Below, one piece after another: positions 60,605 through 64,000 of a stretch of 64,000 nucleotides of DNA. Where the stretch lies: the NCBI GenBank assembly GCA_038503075.1, contig JBCAML010000022.1:806001-870000 (forward strand), given 5' to 3'. The notes beneath the pieces were generated by a model. It was not told the origin of the DNA. It did no database searches and saw nothing but the letters and a program-made list of their open reading frames with translations. This DNA comes from Gyromitra esculenta (Eukaryota > Ascomycota > Pezizomycetes > Pezizales > Discinaceae). Numbering within the stretch: the stretch's first letter is position 1; the number at the start of each line of letters is the position of its first letter. Position numbers and translations under genes: made by a program.

Positions 60605-63600
60605 GTCGACTACCGGCGGGCCAGGAGGTAGCAGACGTTAACCAAACATTCGAAACCCTGGCAATCGAAGAAAGAATTGTCTCAATCCTTGAGACCGAAA
60701 AATACAAAAACAAACGAAAAAGAAAGGAGGACGACTCTTCGGAATCGTCCAACAAAAAACAACATACAGAACCCACCGTATACGAGCGGCCCCGAGGGCA
60801 AGCGCTACTGGTAATCAATGGAAGGAAGGTGGTAGTCAATGTATTGCTAGATTCTGGAGCTAATGTTTTTCTCTTGTCCCCTTTGTTTGTTAAGAAATGG
60901 TCGGTCCCAAAGGTGCAAAGAGACGTCCCGTTAACCATTAGAAACTTCACAGGTGAAGAAGTGGTTGGAGGCGGGACAAGCCTTTACTAACCCTATTACT
61001 ATGATCATAGGGAATAATCATACATCTAATGTATCTTGCGAGATTGGGCCAGTCGAGGCTGGGTTAGACTTGATAGTGCCAGGGGTTGGTGGTTGACGAG
61101 TCACCGGTTGGAAAACCCTTACGACCACGCAAACTGGAAGTTCGAATCTCCTGGTTGCTGTAACCAGTGCTCTGTGACGACTGCTCCTCTTAATACCGAG
61201 AACGATATCGAATATGACGAATGGCTGGGCCTGGACGAGAATGCCCGAATAATTGGCATGGTGCGTGCAATCGATGACGAAGAAACTGAACTTCTGAAGA
61301 CTCTCCCGGGAGCATACCACCGATTTGTCAGTCTATTTGGCACTCCCATCCAGGAATCCTTGCCAGAACGAAGGCCATTCGATCACGCTATTGATCTCGA
61401 GCATGGGACAACCGCCCCGTGGGGTCCAATCTATAAACTTTCGGAAAAAGAACTTGAGATTCTCCGGAAGTACTTGGACAAAATGGTGGCCGAAGGGAAG
61501 ATACGGCCAAGCAAGTCACCTGCTGGGTCGCCCATATTATTCGCGCCGAAACCAGACGGAGGGCTACGACTATGCGTAGATTACCGTGGCTTGAACAAGG
61601 TGACAGTAAAGAACCGATACCCTCTGCCGCTAATGTCCGAATTGCGTGATAGAGTCAATGGGGCTTCGATCTTTACCAAACTGGACCTCAAAGACGGTTT
61701 TCACCAGATCCGTATCAAAGAAGGCGATGAGTGGAAAACAGCGTTTCGTACAAGATATGGTCATTTCGAGTACACAGTCATGCCTTTCGGCTTGGCAAAC
61801 GCCCCCGCAACCTTTCAAGATATGATGCATCAGGTGCTCCGCGAATTTCTGGACCAAGGGGTCGTGGTTTATATTGACGACATCCTCATCTACTCAAAGA
61901 CCCTCGAGGAACATGAGGCCTTGGTGACCAGAGTCCTGCAGCGGTTGGAGGACGAGGGTTTGGCAGTATCCATTAAGAAAAGCTACTTTCACTTGCGGGA
62001 AGTTGAGTTTTTAGGGTACATAATTTCTGACAAAGGCGTGTCTATGTCAATGAAGAAGGTCGAGTCAATCCTTTCATGGGAAACCCCGAAGAGCATACGC
62101 GATGTTCAGGTATTCATTGGATTCGCCAATTTTTACCGACGGTTCATCGAAAATTTCTCCCAAGTTGCAAGTCCCTTAACCGAGTTAACCAAAGGGGACC
62201 CCAAGAAATTCCAATGGGGTGACCGTCAAGCGATAGCCTTCGAGTACCTAAAAGTTGCCTTCACGACAGCACCTATCCTTTGTCACTTTGCGCCGGAACG
62301 GCAGGCTGTGGTAGAAACCGACGCCTCAGACTATGCGCTAGGTTGCGTCCTCTCGCAGATCATCGATAGCAAGCTACATCCCGTAGCATTCCATTCCAGA
62401 AAATTTAATAAAGCCGAACTTAACTACGAGGTGCACGATAAAGAACTACTCGCGATAGTAACCGCCTTCAAGGAATGGCGACATTACCTAGAAGGAAGCA
62501 AGCACCAAGCGATCGTCTATACGGACCATAAAAATCTCGAATATTTCATGAAGGAGACAAGGATCCTAAATCGACGACAGGCTAGATGGGCGGAATATTT
62601 ATCGTCATTCGACTTTAAAATCATATATCGACCTGGATCAGCGGGAGGAAAGCCAGATGCATTATCAAGACGACCGGAGTATCGTCCTAAGGAGGGGATA
62701 CAACACAGCCTACAGAAGCCATGTTCCGAAGCGGCCAAGTCGATATGACTGGCCGTCCCAGTAAGTCAATCGTTATATCCTTAATTCATAGAAAAGACGA
62801 TAACACAATTGTACAAAACCAAAACGATGACCCGTTACACTTTACCGAGCTGGACTCAAACGGCAATCATCACCATTATAATTTTAATCCTAATACAACA
62901 CACGAGGAGCTACTTATTTCATCAGCATCCCTCAAAGCGCTTCAAGTCCTTAAATTTAATTCGGACTTTTTGGAGCAGGTTAAAAGGAAGGTCGAGTCTG
63001 ACGAAGACTATAAGGAAATTCGAGACTTAGTTAAAGCTGGCAGCGAAATCAAGAGGCTACAACACTACACAGTGATGGAGGAACTCCTCTATTGGAAAAA
63101 CAGGCTAACAATCCCTAACGATGATGAAATCAAAACTACCATTTTAGAAAATGAACACGACTCCAAGATAGCAGGGCACTTTGGCATGGACAAAACCACG
63201 GAACTTGTTCAGCGGAACTTCTACTGGCCTCATATGACCGAGTGGATTACAGATTACGTCCGCTCATGCGATCCATGCCAACATAACAAATCCGTGCGTC
63301 ATAAGAAATATGGACTCCTGCAACCGCTAGAGACCCCATACGCTCCATGGATGTCGATATCAACAGACTTCATCGTCCAGTTACCCGAGTCGAGAGGATT
63401 CACCCAAATATGTGTAGTAGTTGACAGGTTTACCAAGATGGCGCACTTCATCCCACTAATAGAAAGAGCTACAGCAAGTGATGTGGCAAAGGCTTTTGTT
63501 GACAAAGTTTGGAAACTTCACGGGCTTCCGAAAGAAATTGTTTCAGACCGAGATGCTAAGTTCACAGGGGAATTCTGGACCTCATTATGCAAACTTCTAG

Positions 63601-64000
63601 ACATTAAGTCCAGCAAATCTACCGCATTCCATCCTGAGACCGACGGACAAACCGAAAGGGTTAATCAAGTCCTGGAAGCCTACCTAAGAAACTTCGTCAA
63701 CTACGACCAAGATGACTGGTACGACCTACTGCCGTTAGCGGAGTTCGCTTACAACAATGCCGAAGCCACAGCCACTGGAATCAGCCCCTTCTATGCCAAT
63801 CATGGTTTCCATCCCAGAACAGCTTGGACGATTGATACAGAAGTCAAGAATCCAGCGTCGAAGTTATACGCACATTGGCTTCAGAAAGTAAACGATTTTG
63901 CCACTACCTCGCTCAAAGCCACCCGAGAAAACATGTCCAAATATTTTGACAAGAAACGACAGGTGGAACCATCCTTTAAGGTCGGAGATTTAGTAATGCT
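60605..64000 (+). pseudogene. Element 3 pol, frameshifted and cut by the window end
   Basis: Protease (VNVLLDSGANVFLLS, about 60840), RT ([43 protein letters not shown]), RNase H and integrase are present. Compared with element 2 there is an extra G near 60971, a missing G near 61083, and a missing G near 62697 that ends the RT/RNase H frame. From 61090 to 62690 it is open, unlike the same part of element 2. Integrase continues in another frame to 64000. Confidence 0.87.

Larger units (their letters stand above)
57508..64000 (+). mobile_element. Element 3: Ty3/gypsy chromovirus inserted in element 2 gag, runs off the right edge
   Basis: Plus orientation: 5' LTR 57508-58456, gag 58499-60604, pol from 60605 on, cut at the window end within the region after integrase. 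Same family as element 2, with very high identity in LTR and coding parts. Confidence 0.93.

Overview
The window is nuclear DNA of a filamentous ascomycete (Pezizomycotina). The evidence is short introns (mostly 50-130 bp) with GT...AG ends and CTAAC/CTGAC-like branch points, fungal-type protein families, pyrimidine-rich promoters, and Ty3/gypsy chromoviruses. The species cannot be fixed from the sequence.

Layout. Positions 1-46 kb are a gene-bearing arm in which twelve of the fourteen genes could be reconstructed as complete spliced reading frames with consistent phase. In order: the 5' part of a BRCT protein, probably a family X DNA polymerase (minus, runs off the left edge); an Hst3/Hst4-type sirtuin; proteasome ATPase Rpt2; a divergent pair of 60S assembly factors, NIP7 and PUF6; a single-pass membrane protein; a roughly 7.4-kb gene-free stretch; a conserved fungal protein of unknown role; a divergent pair of RRS1 (60S assembly) and the mitoribosomal GTPase mS29/DAP3; ribosomal protein L7 (uL30) divergent from mitochondrial aspartate aminotransferase; the Nup120/Nup160 nucleoporin; and an unknown acidic-tailed protein divergent from a short-chain dehydrogenase. 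The long intergenic spaces carry two MITEs with TA target sites and many copies of the palindrome TACATGTA.

Positions about 46.3-64 kb are a nest of three Ty3/gypsy chromoviruses. Element 1 (minus) has an intact pol. Element 2 (minus, 948-bp 3' LTR) is inserted in the gag of element 1. Element 3 (plus, 949-bp 5' LTR) is inserted in the gag of element 2 and runs off the right edge. Elements 2 and 3 are near-identical copies of one family and form a large inverted repeat.

The genes have a ribosome theme: NIP7, PUF6, RRS1, uL30 and mS29 lie within about 22 kb. Two of the divergent promoters share an exact 12-bp motif, CGACAGGGTAAC. Two introns of the L7 gene carry box C/D snoRNAs that I predict from C and D boxes and from antisense matches to 25S and 18S rRNA. 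I see no new defence, toxin or secondary-metabolism system. The most notable items are the two intronic snoRNAs, a 3-nt micro-exon in the aminotransferase gene, a textbook U UUA AAC frameshift site in element 1, the nested retrotransposons, and the TACATGTA enrichment.
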